NCBI RefSeq assembly: GCF_013409625.1
Contig: NZ_JACCBF010000001.1
Location: 992,001 to 1,056,000, forward strand
Source: Nocardioides kongjuensis
GTDB taxonomy: Bacteria; Actinomycetota; Actinomycetes; Propionibacteriales; Nocardioidaceae
Length of the DNA stretch: 64,000 bases
Direction of reading: 5' to 3'
The notes beneath the pieces were generated by a model that worked only from the letters and a program-made list of their open reading frames with translations, made no database searches and was not told the origin of the DNA. Below are positions 45,224 through 55,196 of the stretch, piece after piece (within the stretch, counting starts at the first letter, position 1; each line of letters begins with the position of its first letter). A program made the position numbers and the translations under genes.

Positions 45224-45875
45224 AGTCGGTGACCGCGGCCAGCAGGCCTGCGGGATCGGCGAGCATCGGCAGGTGGCCGGTCGCCAGCTCGCGGCGGAAG
45301 TCTCCGCCGAGGGCTGCGGCGCTGGTGCGCTGGAGCGCCGGTGGCACGTCCCGGTCGGCGGTGGTGTGCACGTAGCCGGCGCGTCCGGGCACGCCGCCCG
45401 AGGGTGCGGGCGTCACGAACAGCCGGCGCGCCTCGGGGGTGAAGTCGGCGACCAGCCGGTCGACGGTCGCGGCCGGCAGACCGGCGCCCAGCCCGGTCCG
45501 CAGCTGCTTCTCCGGTGGCCGGGTGCCGGCCAGCCGCAGGATCACGGGCAGCAGCCACCGCTGCGGAGCGGGCAGCGCACCCGTGAACGATCGGCCGGGG
45601 CTCGGCCAGACGGCGGCCACGCCGAGGACGCCAGTGACCCGATCGGCCGCCGCGGCGAGCAGCGCCTGGGCGACCACGCCGCCGACGGAGTGCGCGACCA
45701 CGGTGAACCGGGGCCACTCGACGGCGGCGAGCGCCGCTGCGGCGTACTCGACCGGTCCGGCTGTCGGGGCGTCCGGACGGGGTGCGACGCAGGACTCGCC
45801 GAGGCCGGCACGCACCTCGTCCCAGATCCAGGCCGGCAGGCCGGAGCCGCTGAGGAAGAGCACGGGTTCGGTCAT
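45207..45875 (-). CDS. Alpha/beta hydrolase
   Basis: The 222-residue protein starts at ATG 45875 (GTG 45881 is possible). The nucleophile elbow is VVAHSVGGVVA, with Ser in the middle, and there is a possible His in ATGHLPMLADP near the C-terminus and an Asp in TADRDVPP. It is short for the fold and lacks an obvious lid. The substrate is unknown. It overlaps the LLM gene by 17 bp. Confidence 0.82.
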   Translation of the reverse strand: MTEPVLFLSGSGLPAWIWDEVRAGLGESCVAPRPDAPTAGPVEYAAAALAAVEWPRFTVVAHSVGGVVAQALLAAAADRVTGVLGVAAVWPSPGRSFTGALPAPQRWLLPVILRLAGTRPPEKQLRTGLGAGLPAATVDRLVADFTPEARRLFVTPAPSGGVPGRAGYVHTTADRDVPPALQRTSAAALGGDFRRELATGHLPMLADPAGLLAAVTDFTRAA

Positions 45876-45947
45876 GCCCACGACCCTGTCACCGGCCACC
45901 GACAGCGGCGGGGTGACGGCGACGTGAGGGAAACCGGCCGGGGACGA

Positions 45948-45953
45948 TAGCCT
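45948..45953 (+). promoter_or_regulatory. -10 box (TAGCCT) for dapA
   Basis: TAGCCT ends 6 nt before the ATG at 45960, as at thyA. Confidence 0.5.
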
Positions 45954-45959
45954 TGACCC

Positions 45960-46847
45960 ATGACTTCTGCACCCTTCGGCACCATGCTGACCGCGATGGT
46001 CACGCCGTTCCTCGAGGACGGCTCGGTCGACCTGGACGGGGTTCAGAAGGTCGCCAAGCACCTGGTCGACAACGGCAACGACGGCATCGTCGTGTCCGGC
46101 ACGACCGGCGAGTCCCCGACCACCACGGGCGCCGAGGACGGCGAGACGCTCGCCGCCGTCAAGGACGCGGTCGGCGACCGCGCCAAGGTCGTCGCCGGTG
46201 TGGGCACCAACGACACCCGCCACTCCGTCGAGCTCGCGAAGCAGGCCGAGAAGGTCGGCGCCGACGGGCTGCTGCTCGTCACGCCCTACTACAACAAGCC
46301 CAGCCAGCCCGGCGTGCTCAACCACTTCCGCCAGGTCGTCGACGCGACCGCCGTGCCCGTCATGCTCTACGACGTCCCCGGCCGCACCGGCACCAAGATC
46401 GCGCTCGAGACCTACGCCGCAGCGTCGGGCTGGGAGAGCGTCGTGGCAATCAAGGAGGCGACCGGCGACATCTCCCGGACCGCCCAGCTGGTCGACCTCG
46501 GCTACGCCGTCTACTCCGGCGACGACGTCAACACGCTCGGCTACCTCGCCTACGGCGCCACCGGCCTGGTCTCGGTCGTCGGGCACGTGGCCGGCACCCA
46601 GCTGCGCACGATGATCGACACCTTCCTCGCCGGAGACCACGCCGAGGCCCTGCGCATCCACACCGGGCTGATCCCGGCGTTCGAGGCGATCATGGGCGTG
46701 CCCAACTACGGCGCGACGACCGCCAAGGCGGCGCTCGAGCTGGTCGGGGTCCTCACCAACCGTGCGGTGCGAGCCCCACTCATGGCGCTCGACGACGCCG
46801 AGGTCGCCGACCTCCGCGCCGGCCTGGCCGCAGCGGGCCTGCTCTGA
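45960..46847 (+). CDS. dapA: 4-hydroxy-tetrahydrodipicolinate synthase
   Basis: The 295-residue enzyme catalyses the first step of the diaminopimelate/lysine branch by condensing pyruvate and aspartate semialdehyde. VSGTTGESPTTTGAEDGETL is the Thr/Ser substrate-binding loop, TPYYNKPSQPGVLNHFRQV has the Tyr of the proton relay, and VVAIKEATGDISR carries the Schiff-base Lys. Its TGA overlaps the RNase J start by 1 bp. Confidence 0.97.
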   Translation: MTSAPFGTMLTAMVTPFLEDGSVDLDGVQKVAKHLVDNGNDGIVVSGTTGESPTTTGAEDGETLAAVKDAVGDRAKVVAGVGTNDTRHSVELAKQAEKVGADGLLLVTPYYNKPSQPGVLNHFRQVVDATAVPVMLYDVPGRTGTKIALETYAAASGWESVVAIKEATGDISRTAQLVDLGYAVYSGDDVNTLGYLAYGATGLVSVVGHVAGTQLRTMIDTFLAGDHAEALRIHTGLIPAFEAIMGVPNYGATTAKAALELVGVLTNRAVRAPLMALDDAEVADLRAGLAAAGLL

Positions 46848-48532
46848 TGAGCCACCCGCACCCCGAGCTCTCCGCCCCGCCGAAGCTGCCCAAGGGCGGC
46901 CTGCGCGTCATCCCGCTGGGCGGCCTGGGCGAGGTCGGTCGCAACATGACCGTCTTCGAGTACGACGGCCGGCTGCTGATCGTCGACTGCGGCGTGCTCT
47001 TCCCCGACGACCACCACCCGGGCGTCGACCTGATCCTCCCCGACTTCGCGCCGATCCGGGACCGGCTCGATGCCGTTGAGGCGCTGGTGCTCACCCACGG
47101 GCACGAGGACCACATCGGCGCCACGCCGTACCTGCTGCGGGAGCGCGAGGACATCCCGCTCGTCGGCTCCCAGCTCACCTTGGCCCTGGTCAACTCCAAG
47201 CTGCGCGAGCACCGGCTGCGCAACACGCCGTTCCACACGGTCAAGGAGGGCGACCGGATCTCCTTCGGTCCCTTCGACCTGGAGTTCGTGGCGGTCAACC
47301 ACTCGATCCCCGACGCGCTCGCGGTCGCGATCCGCACCGGTGCCGGCATGGTGCTCCACACCGGCGACTTCAAGATGGACCAGCTCCCGCTCGACGGCCG
47401 GATCACCGACCTGCGTGCGTTCGCCCGGCTGGGCGAGGAGGGCGTCGACCTCTTCCTGACCGACTCCACCAACGCCGACGTCCCCGGCTTCACCACCGCC
47501 GAGCGCAGGATCACCCCGGTGCTGGAGCAGGCCTTCGCCGAGTCGAAGCAGCGGATCATCGTCGCCTGCTTCGCCTCCCACGTGCACCGCGTCCAGCAGG
47601 TGCTCGACGCCGCGGTGAAGTACGACCGCAAGGTCGCCTACGTCGGTCGCTCGATGGTCCGCAACATGGCCATCGCCCGCGACCTGGGCTACCTCCACGT
47701 CCCGCCGGGCGTGATGGTCGAGGCCAAGGAGCTCGCCGACCTCGCCCCTGAGCGGCAGGTCCTCATCTCGACCGGGTCGCAGGGCGAGCCGCTCAGCGCC
47801 CTGGCCCGGATCGCGCAGCGCAGCCACAACTTCGTGCACCTCGAGGAGGGCGACACCGTCGTCCTCGCCTCGAGCCTGATCCCCGGCAACGAGAACGCCG
47901 TCTACCGGGTGATCAACGGCCTGTCCCGCCTCGGCGCCAACGTCGTCCACAAGGGCAACGCGCTGGTCCACGTCAGCGGCCACGCCAGCGCCGGCGAGCT
48001 GCTCTACTGCTACAACATCGTCAAGCCGAGGAACGTGCTGCCCGTCCACGGCGAGGTCCGCCACATGCTCGCCAACGGCGACCTGGCCAAGGCCACCGGT
48101 GTCGAGAACGTCGTCTACGCCGAGGACGGCGTCGTGGTCGACCTCGTCGACGGCGTGGCCTCCGTGGTCGGCAAGGTCGAGTGCGGCTACGTCTTCGTGG
48201 ACGGACAGTCGGTCGGCGACGTCACCGAGTCCGAGCTCAAGGACCGCCGGATCCTCGGCGAGGAGGGCTTCATCTCGGTCATCGTGGTCGTCGACTCCGT
48301 CGCCGGGAAGGTCTCCGCCGGACCCGAGATCCACGCCCGCGGCCACGCCTGGGCCGACTCCGACTTCGAGTCGATCAAGCAGCCGATCATCGACGCGGTC
48401 AACCGCTCGCTGACCGAGGGCAGCACCGACACCTACCAGCTGCAGCAGGTGATCCGCCGGACCATCGGCCGCTGGGTGAGCAACACCCACAAGCGCCGGC
48501 CGATGATCATCCCGGTCGTGGTCGAGGCGTAG
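46847..48532 (+). CDS. rnj: Ribonuclease J
   Basis: The 561-residue metallo-beta-lactamase/beta-CASP nuclease starts at ATG 46847. The catalytic motif is LTHGHEDHIGATPYLL, followed by VAVNHSIPDALA, LHTGDFKMDQLPLDG, and TGSQGEPLSALARIA of the beta-CASP part. A C-terminal dimerisation domain follows. It processes and degrades mRNA and 16S rRNA precursors with dual endo- and 5' exonuclease activity. It is co-transcribed with dapA, as in many actinobacteria. Confidence 0.96.
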   Translation: MSHPHPELSAPPKLPKGGLRVIPLGGLGEVGRNMTVFEYDGRLLIVDCGVLFPDDHHPGVDLILPDFAPIRDRLDAVEALVLTHGHEDHIGATPYLLREREDIPLVGSQLTLALVNSKLREHRLRNTPFHTVKEGDRISFGPFDLEFVAVNHSIPDALAVAIRTGAGMVLHTGDFKMDQLPLDGRITDLRAFARLGEEGVDLFLTDSTNADVPGFTTAERRITPVLEQAFAESKQRIIVACFASHVHRVQQVLDAAVKYDRKVAYVGRSMVRNMAIARDLGYLHVPPGVMVEAKELADLAPERQVLISTGSQGEPLSALARIAQRSHNFVHLEEGDTVVLASSLIPGNENAVYRVINGLSRLGANVVHKGNALVHVSGHASAGELLYCYNIVKPRNVLPVHGEVRHMLANGDLAKATGVENVVYAEDGVVVDLVDGVASVVGKVECGYVFVDGQSVGDVTESELKDRRILGEEGFISVIVVVDSVAGKVSAGPEIHARGHAWADSDFESIKQPIIDAVNRSLTEGSTDTYQLQQVIRRTIGRWVSNTHKRRPMIIPVVVEA

Positions 48533-48561
48533 CGGCCAGCGCGAACAACGCCCGAACGCCA

Positions 48562-48599
48562 AGACGCCCCGCCCCTCCTTGCGGAGGGACGGGGCGTCT
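48562..48599. terminator. Bidirectional terminator between RNase J and the M4 metallopeptidase
   Basis: Arms of 17 bp (48562-48578 and 48583-48599) with one mismatch and a TTGC tetraloop form a very stable hairpin between converging genes. There is no long T-run on either side, as is common in GC-rich genomes. Confidence 0.8.
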
Positions 48600-48613
48600 G
48601 TCGTTGCTGGGGA

Positions 48614-51600
48614 CTACTGCTTGCCCTTCAGCTTGATCGTCACCGTCGCGGTGAAGGCGGCGATCTTGGCGTCACCGGGGTAGCTCACGGTCGCCTTGAC
48701 CTTGCGCACGCCCTGCTTCCACAGCTTCCTGAGCTGCTTCTTCGCCTTGATCGTCAGCACGCCGTTGACCACGGTCCCGGTGTACTGCTTGCCCTTGATC
48801 GTGACGGTCACCGGACCGGCCAGCGCGACGCCACCGGCGGTGGCGATGCTGATCGTGACGGTGCCCTTCTTGGCGCTCGCCTTCGGGGAGACGGTCGCGG
48901 TGCCGGGTGTCGGGGGAGCGGGCACGACCACGGTCGTGCTGACCGGATCAGACTTTCCGGCAGCGTTGACCGCGATCACGGAGACCTGGTGCGAGCCCGG
49001 TCCGACGGGAGCGGAGTCGAACGACGTCGTAGCCGCGCCCACCGCCGTCGGTGCTGCGCCGTCGACGCTGACCTCGTATCCGGTCACCGGCGTGCCGCCG
49101 TCGCTGGCCGGCGCGTGCCAGCCCGCCTGGATCTTGCCGGTGCCGGCCTGCCAGGTCGCGGTGAGGTTCGTGGCCGGGCCCGGACGGTCGGGGACCACGA
49201 CCGTCACCGTCAGCGGCGCGGAGTCGCCCGTGGCGTTGGTCGCCATGACCGACACCGTGTGCGATCCCTTGACCAGGTCCATGCCGTCGAGCGAGGTCGT
49301 GCCTGCCGGGACCGTGGTCGGGGCCCCGCCATCGACGGTCACCTTGTAGCCGGTGATCGATGAGCTGCCGCCGTCGGCCGGCTCGTCCCAGGTCGCCTTC
49401 ACCTTGCGGGTGTTCGGCTGCCAGGCCGCCTCGAGGTTCTGCACGATCGTGGGCGTCGCGCCCGGGGTCGAACAGACACTCACGGCGATGTTGTCGATGT
49501 ACCAGCCGTCGTTGCCGTTGCAGCCGTCCATGCCGAAGTCGAACCGGAACTGGACGGTGTCACCGGCGTCGGCGACCTGGCTGAGGTCGATCACCGACGA
49601 GCCCCACGATCCGGTCGGCTGGCCGCCGTCGGCACCGGTGAACGCCACCTCGTCCGCCATCGGGTTGGTGTTGCCCGCCGCGACTGACTGCAGGTGGCCA
49701 CCCGGCGCGTTGTGGATCCAGGCGGCGTCAGGAACCAGCTCGTACGCCGCTCCGTTGACGCTGACCTTGACGTTGCCGCCGTCGAACTCGACCTCCGAGG
49801 CCACGTAGTGGTCGAAGGAGAGCCGGGGCGTCGTGCCGTCGGGGACGGTCAGCTCGGGTGTGGCCATCCCGACCCGGGAGGAGTAGTCGTCCTCGCCGAG
49901 GTTGCAGTGTCCGAAGCTGCCGGCGTTTCCCTTGTCGTTGAAGTAGAGGACGTTCGGGTCGCCCTGGTGCGCGGCGCCGCCGTCGGTAACGGTCGGAAGG
50001 TCTGCCGTCACGGACGCGTCGAAGTGCTTGGCGCCGCTACCGTCCTCGCCGAAGTCGGCGTACTCCACGTCCTGCGTCCAGTCGGCGGGCAGGCCGGCCT
50101 CGAAGTCCTCGGACCAGACCGTGCTGGTCACCGTCCCTGCGCCACAGCTGATCGTGCCGGGGTCGAACATCGGCTGGAAGTTGCACTGGGTCGGCTCCGT
50201 GCGGAGCTGGGTGGCCAGTGCGGCCTTGGCGACATCCGCGCAGTCGCCGGCAGTGATGGGCGCGATCACACCCTTGTCGTCCGCGCTGCCGCCCGTTGCA
50301 CTCTCACCCAGGGTGAGCTTCTTCAGGGTGGCGTTGCCGGTCAGGACCGCGCAGGACTGCTCCAGTCCGTCGGCGAGCTCGGCGAAGCCGGACGTGGGCG
50401 TGAGGTAGTTCGTCTGCGTGTGCCAGAAGATGTTGGCTGCCTTGTCGAGGCCGATACCGCCGATGGTCTGGCCGTTGTAGGTGCCACCGTCGACGAGCAG
50501 CGCGTAGGTGTGGTTGACCACGCCGGAGTTGGTGTGGACCCCGCCGCTGTCGCCGGTGTCGCAGGCGTACTCCTCGTCCGACACCTTGCCCGGGTCGCCG
50601 TAGCAGGTCGGGTTCCACATGTCGCGGATCGCACCACCGAAGGCGGGGTCGTCCTCACCGGAGAGCCAGCGGAAGCTGGTGTCGCGCGAGCCGGGCACCT
50701 CGTCGTCGGCCAGCGTGATCGTCAGCGGAACGGCGGCAGCCTTGATCTCGGAGCCGTCGGCCTGGCTGACCATGGCGCCGTAGAGGTCGGAGAAGCCGGC
50801 CACGGACGAGACACCGGGGCGGTTGTTGCCGAAGATGATGCCGGTCGCGCCGGCGTCCTCGGCATGGGCGATCTTGTCGGCGAAGGCGCACAGCCCGCGA
50901 TCGACGTACACGAACTTGCCGGAGATGGCGGCGCCGTTGTCGAACGGGGAGCAGCCGTCGGTGTCGGTGCCCACCACGTCGCCGTCCTCCTCCTCGACCG
51001 CGTCCGTTCCGACCACCAGGTCGTCGGTGACGTTGTCGATGATCGGGCCGAACGCGGCCGGCGCGCCGGTGCAGGTGCCGACCGGGGCGCTGACCTCGAC
51101 GGAGATCGCGCCACGGGTGCCCTCGGAGCACTTGCCGTCGGTGCGGTGCGTCGCCTCGTCCGGCGAGTTGAAGCGGTCGTTGAGCATGTCGACCGTCTCG
51201 CCCCAGATGTCCGAGTACGCCTCGTTCATCGCACCCGGCTGCCACTGGTAGAGCAGGCCCGAGGTCTTCTCGGTGTAGGCGTGGCCCCACTCGTGCGCCA
51301 CGGTGTCGTCGGAGGACACGCCGGAGCAGTAGTTGGTCGAGGCTCCGTTCCAGTTCGCGTTCGGGCAGTCGATGTCGGGGTCGTTGTTGACCGTGATCAT
51401 CTTGCTGCCCGCGCCGTCCCAGGCGTCGCGACCGAACGAGTTCTTGAAGAACCAGTACGCCTCGCCGGTTCCCTGGACCTCGCTCTTCTGGTCGTCGTCC
51501 AGGGCGCCGGGGAAGTCGTCGCCCTCCTTCCACACGATCGGTTCGTTGATCGAGGTCTCGTGCAACTCGCGATCGAGGTTGTGCGCGATCATCGTGTAGC

Positions 51601-52348
51601 GGTTGACCGGCTTGCCGGTGATGGCGTCGAGCACGCTGGTCTCACGGACCTGCTTGCCGTCGGTCACCTCGACGACCCAGGCCAGCAGGTTGCGGCCCTC
51701 GACGCCCTGGATGGCGCCCATCCGGTAGACCATCAGGTCCGCCTTGGTGGCGCTCAGGTCGCCCGCCTTCGGCTTCCTCGTCGCGGCGTCGCCCTGGCCG
51801 GCCGGTGCGTCGGCGGCGAGCTTGATCGCCTTCGCGACCGCCGCGTCCTTGTCGAGGCGCGGGGTGACGTCGACGTCGATCTTCGGCACGACGTACCCGG
51901 TCACCGAGGTCAGGTCGCCCTGTGCGTCGACGTGCGCGCGCAGCTTCGCGCCGAACACCGGCACTCCCTGGTAGGACTGCGCGAAGTCGACGGTGAAGCC
52001 GGCGGGCGTCTTGGTGGTGGTGGACCGCTGCAGCTGCGCGGCGGTGGCGCCGAACGCGCGGGCGTACTTGTCGACGTAGCCGGTGGCCTTGGCCTCGGCG
52101 CCGCTGCGGGTCCTGCCCGACTGCTCGGACGGGTAGAGGTCCTCGGTCGCGCTGATGAAGCTGAGCTTGTCCGTGGCCGGCGAGGTCGTCACGGCCACGT
52201 TGCCACTGGCCTCGCCGCGCATCTGCTGCACGACCGACGGGTCCTTCGGAGCGGCCGCCGTCGGCGTCGACGGGATGGCCACGAGGGCCGCCCCGACGAG
52301 AGAGAGTCCGACGCCCTTCCTCAGGGCGTCAGGAAGGTTGAGTCTCAC
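48614..52348 (-). CDS. Secreted M4-family metallopeptidase with PA and Fn3-like domains
   Basis: The 1244-residue protein starts at ATG 52348, followed by a signal peptide (about 1-32, cleaved near TAA|APK). The propeptide FTP-like region spans about 60-230. The catalytic domain has HEWGHAYTEK (HExxH zinc site) and GAMNEAYSDIWGE with the third ligand Glu. A PA insert (FVYVDRGLCAFADKI) lies within the domain. The C-terminal half has a jelly-roll-like domain, two Fn3-like repeats (TNLTATWQAGTGKIQAGWHA) and an Ig-like end with Lys-rich strands. It is probably an extracellular protease with carbohydrate- or wall-binding modules. Confidence 0.9.
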   Translation of the reverse strand: MRLNLPDALRKGVGLSLVGAALVAIPSTPTAAAPKDPSVVQQMRGEASGNVAVTTSPATDKLSFISATEDLYPSEQSGRTRSGAEAKATGYVDKYARAFGATAAQLQRSTTTKTPAGFTVDFAQSYQGVPVFGAKLRAHVDAQGDLTSVTGYVVPKIDVDVTPRLDKDAAVAKAIKLAADAPAGQGDAATRKPKAGDLSATKADLMVYRMGAIQGVEGRNLLAWVVEVTDGKQVRETSVLDAITGKPVNRYTMIAHNLDRELHETSINEPIVWKEGDDFPGALDDDQKSEVQGTGEAYWFFKNSFGRDAWDGAGSKMITVNNDPDIDCPNANWNGASTNYCSGVSSDDTVAHEWGHAYTEKTSGLLYQWQPGAMNEAYSDIWGETVDMLNDRFNSPDEATHRTDGKCSEGTRGAISVEVSAPVGTCTGAPAAFGPIIDNVTDDLVVGTDAVEEEDGDVVGTDTDGCSPFDNGAAISGKFVYVDRGLCAFADKIAHAEDAGATGIIFGNNRPGVSSVAGFSDLYGAMVSQADGSEIKAAAVPLTITLADDEVPGSRDTSFRWLSGEDDPAFGGAIRDMWNPTCYGDPGKVSDEEYACDTGDSGGVHTNSGVVNHTYALLVDGGTYNGQTIGGIGLDKAANIFWHTQTNYLTPTSGFAELADGLEQSCAVLTGNATLKKLTLGESATGGSADDKGVIAPITAGDCADVAKAALATQLRTEPTQCNFQPMFDPGTISCGAGTVTSTVWSEDFEAGLPADWTQDVEYADFGEDGSGAKHFDASVTADLPTVTDGGAAHQGDPNVLYFNDKGNAGSFGHCNLGEDDYSSRVGMATPELTVPDGTTPRLSFDHYVASEVEFDGGNVKVSVNGAAYELVPDAAWIHNAPGGHLQSVAAGNTNPMADEVAFTGADGGQPTGSWGSSVIDLSQVADAGDTVQFRFDFGMDGCNGNDGWYIDNIAVSVCSTPGATPTIVQNLEAAWQPNTRKVKATWDEPADGGSSSITGYKVTVDGGAPTTVPAGTTSLDGMDLVKGSHTVSVMATNATGDSAPLTVTVVVPDRPGPATNLTATWQAGTGKIQAGWHAPASDGGTPVTGYEVSVDGAAPTAVGAATTSFDSAPVGPGSHQVSVIAVNAAGKSDPVSTTVVVPAPPTPGTATVSPKASAKKGTVTISIATAGGVALAGPVTVTIKGKQYTGTVVNGVLTIKAKKQLRKLWKQGVRKVKATVSYPGDAKIAAFTATVTIKLKGKQ

Positions 52349-52589
52349 GAAATGTTCTCCTCGAGATAGAACGTGCCCTCGGCAGGCCTAGGGGGTGCCA
52401 GCTCCCGAAACACGTGGACGAGACCCTAGGGGGCAGGAATGCGGGCGGTCCAGAGGTTCGGAGCAAACTCTGCGTCAGGTGGGGCGCCGAGCCGCAGGAA
52501 CTTCGGGGGGAGCACCGGGGCGGGCCCGGTCGAGACACACCGCCCTGTGGTCCCTGTGACTGGTGGGGCCATCGCCTAGGTTTGGTGTC
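52349..52589. other. Divergent promoter gap between the metallopeptidase and ftsK
   Basis: This 241-bp gap holds two copies of CCTAGGGGG (near 52388 and 52426) and the ftsK -10 box (TAGGTT, 52577-52582). The gap is high in G on the + strand. No gene or other recognised element was found. Confidence 0.5.
52577..52582 (+). promoter_or_regulatory. -10 box (TAGGTT) for ftsK
   Basis: TAGGTT ends 7 nt before the ATG at 52590; no ribosome site is seen in the short gap. Confidence 0.5.
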
Positions 52590-55196
52590 ATGGCGACCCG
52601 TACGTCTTCCCCGCCGGCGTCGCGCAGCAGGACCAGCTCTTCCTCCCGCTCGGGCGTGAAGAAGACAGCCAGCTCGCGTACCCGGAGTACGACCACCAAG
52701 AAGCGACCGCCGGCGAAGAAGTCGGCGGCGAAGCGGCCTGCCCCGCGGGCGGTGCGCAGCGGCCCGGGGCCGGTGCTGCGCGCGTTCACCGCGCTCGGCA
52801 GGGGAGTGGTCGCGCTGTGGCTCGCCTTCGCCCACGGCATCGGAGCGGTCACCCGGGGCGTCGGCCACGGCGCCCGCGACATCGACCCCGAGCAGCGGCG
52901 CGACGGCTTCGGCCTGCTGCTGGTCGCCGTCGCGCTGATCATCACCGGCGCGGTCTGGTTCGAGGTGCCCGGTGGGGTCATGGACTTCACCCGCGCCGCG
53001 GTGTCCGGATCGGTCGGCAAGATCGGCTGGTTCGTGCCGCTGCTCGTGCTGGCCGCCGGCTGGCGGGTCATGCGCGACCCGGTCGGCAACGGCCCGGCCG
53101 GTCGCCAGGTCATCGGCTGGACCGCGTTCTCCTTCGGCCTGCTCGGCATCGTCCACATCGCCAACGGCAGCCCCGAGCCCGTGCAGGGCGACACCACGCC
53201 ACTGCGCGAGGGCGGCGGCGCGGTCGGGTACGTCGTCTCGGCCCTGCTGCTCGACCTGCTCCGCGCGCCGGCGGTCGTCGTACCGCTGCTGGCGCTGCTG
53301 GCCTTCTTCGGCATCCTCGTGATCACCGCGACGCCGCTGTACCGCGTGCCCGACCGGCTGCGCGAGATCGGCGACCTGCTGCTGGGCCGGCACCACGAGT
53401 ACGGCGACGCGCAGCCGCTCAGCATCGACGACACCTTCGAGCGGATGGGCGACCCGGCGTACGACTCCCCGGTCCTCGCCGAGCCGAAGAAGCGGCGCCG
53501 CAAGAAGGACGAGGAGCCGAACCCCGTCGAGGAGTCGATGGAGCTGCTCACGCCCATCGACGTGCCGCTCGTCGACGACGAGCCGATCGACCCCGAGGCG
53601 GGCTCCAACGCCCTCATCGCCCGCCGGCTGGCGCAGGCGACGACCGCCGACGACGAGACCGGCGAGCTCGAGCCGCCGCCGCACGCCGACCTGCCGCAGC
53701 GCGTCGAGCAGCTCGCCCTGTCCGGCGACATCGTCTACACGCTGCCCGACGCCTCGGCGCTCAAGCCGGGCGACCCGCACCGCGCCCGGTCGAAGGCCAG
53801 CGACGACGTCGTCTCGCGCCTGCAGGGCGTGCTCGACGAGTTCAACGTCGACGCCCAGGTCGTCGGCTACACGCGTGGTCCGACGGTCACCCGCTACGAG
53901 ATCGAGCTCGGCACCGGCGTCAAGGTCGAGAAGATCCTCGGCGTCCAGCGCAACATCTCCTACGCCGTCGGCTCGGAGGACGTGCGGATCCTCAGCCCGA
54001 TCCCGGGCAAGTCCGCGGTCGGTGTCGAGATCCCCAACACCGACAAGGAGATCGTCTCCCTCGGCGACGTGCTCCGCTCCAACGTCGCGCGCACCGATCA
54101 CCACCCGTTGGTGGCAGGTCTCGGCAAGGACGTCGAGGGCGGCTTCGTGGTCGCGAACCTCGCGAAGATGCCGCACCTGCTGGTCGCCGGCGCCACCGGC
54201 TCCGGAAAGTCGAGCTTCATCAACTCGATGATCACCTCGGTGCTGATGCGCTCCACGCCCGACGAGGTGCGGATGATCATGGTCGACCCCAAGCGGGTCG
54301 AGCTGAACGCCTACGAGGGCGTCCCGCACCTGATCACGCCGATCATCACCAACCCCAAGAAGGCCGCCGAGGCGCTCGAGTGGGTCTGCCGCGAGATGGA
54401 CATGCGGTACGACGACCTGGCCAACTTCGGCTTCCGGCACATCAACGACTTCAACAAGGCCGTCCGTGAGGGCAAGGTCGAGGTCCCGCCGGGCAGCGAG
54501 CGCACGCTGACGCCGTACCCGTACCTGCTGGTGATCGTCGACGAGCTCGCCGACCTGATGATGGTCGCGCCGCGCGACGTCGAGAGCTCGATCGTGCGCA
54601 TCACCCAGCTCGCGCGAGCCGCCGGCATCCACCTGGTGCTCGCGACGCAGCGCCCGTCGGTCGACGTCGTCACCGGTCTGATCAAGGCGAACGTCCCGTC
54701 CCGACTCGCGTTCGCGACCTCCAGCCTCGCCGACAGCCGGGTCATCCTCGACACCCCGGGTGCCGAGAAGCTGGTGGGCCAAGGTGACGGACTGTTCCTG
54801 CCGATGGGTGCCTCCAAGCCGATCCGCGTGCAGGGCTCGTGGGTCAGCGAGCCCGAGATCCAGCAGGTCGTCAAGCACTGCAAGGGCCAGCTCGAGCCGA
54901 GCTACCGCGAGGACGTCACCGCGCCGGCGGCGTCCAGCAAGGTGCTCGACGACGACATCGGCGACGACATGGACCTGGTCATCCAGGCGATCGAGCTCGT
55001 GGTCTCCACGCAGTTCGGCTCCACGTCGATGCTGCAGCGCAAGCTCCGCGTCGGCTTCGCCAAGGCCGGCCGGCTGATGGACATCCTCGAGAGCCGTGGC
55101 GTGGTCGGACCCAGCGAGGGATCCAAGGCGCGCGACGTGCTGGTCAAGCCCGACGAGATCGATGCCGTGATCATGACCATCCAGGGGGAGGCGTGA
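52590..55196 (+). CDS. ftsK: FtsK/SpoIIIE DNA translocase
   Basis: The 868-residue protein starts at ATG 52590. A Lys/Arg-rich N-terminus precedes four membrane segments (within about 100-250). An acidic linker follows, then the ATPase: Walker [13 protein letters not shown] (about 532), [20 protein letters not shown], Walker [14 protein letters not shown], and [20 protein letters not shown]. The C-terminal gamma (winged-helix) domain reads [20 protein letters not shown]. It pumps chromosomal DNA at division. It is a housekeeping translocase rather than the coupling protein of the conjugative element. Its TGA overlaps the next GTG. Confidence 0.97.
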   Translation: MATRTSSPPASRSRTSSSSRSGVKKTASSRTRSTTTKKRPPAKKSAAKRPAPRAVRSGPGPVLRAFTALGRGVVALWLAFAHGIGAVTRGVGHGARDIDPEQRRDGFGLLLVAVALIITGAVWFEVPGGVMDFTRAAVSGSVGKIGWFVPLLVLAAGWRVMRDPVGNGPAGRQVIGWTAFSFGLLGIVHIANGSPEPVQGDTTPLREGGGAVGYVVSALLLDLLRAPAVVVPLLALLAFFGILVITATPLYRVPDRLREIGDLLLGRHHEYGDAQPLSIDDTFERMGDPAYDSPVLAEPKKRRRKKDEEPNPVEESMELLTPIDVPLVDDEPIDPEAGSNALIARRLAQATTADDETGELEPPPHADLPQRVEQLALSGDIVYTLPDASALKPGDPHRARSKASDDVVSRLQGVLDEFNVDAQVVGYTRGPTVTRYEIELGTGVKVEKILGVQRNISYAVGSEDVRILSPIPGKSAVGVEIPNTDKEIVSLGDVLRSNVARTDHHPLVAGLGKDVEGGFVVANLAKMPHLLVAGATGSGKSSFINSMITSVLMRSTPDEVRMIMVDPKRVELNAYEGVPHLITPIITNPKKAAEALEWVCREMDMRYDDLANFGFRHINDFNKAVREGKVEVPPGSERTLTPYPYLLVIVDELADLMMVAPRDVESSIVRITQLARAAGIHLVLATQRPSVDVVTGLIKANVPSRLAFATSSLADSRVILDTPGAEKLVGQGDGLFLPMGASKPIRVQGSWVSEPEIQQVVKHCKGQLEPSYREDVTAPAASSKVLDDDIGDDMDLVIQAIELVVSTQFGSTSMLQRKLRVGFAKAGRLMDILESRGVVGPSEGSKARDVLVKPDEIDAVIMTIQGEA

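Noticed and set aside
52388..52436. Two CCTAGGGGG copies as an operator for the metallopeptidase or ftsK
   Set aside because: Only two short copies, no symmetry that fits a known regulator and no support from elsewhere.
52590..55196. FtsK as the coupling protein for the conjugative element
   Set aside because: It has the gamma domain, chromosomal context and neighbours of the housekeeping translocase and is 38 kb from the relaxase.
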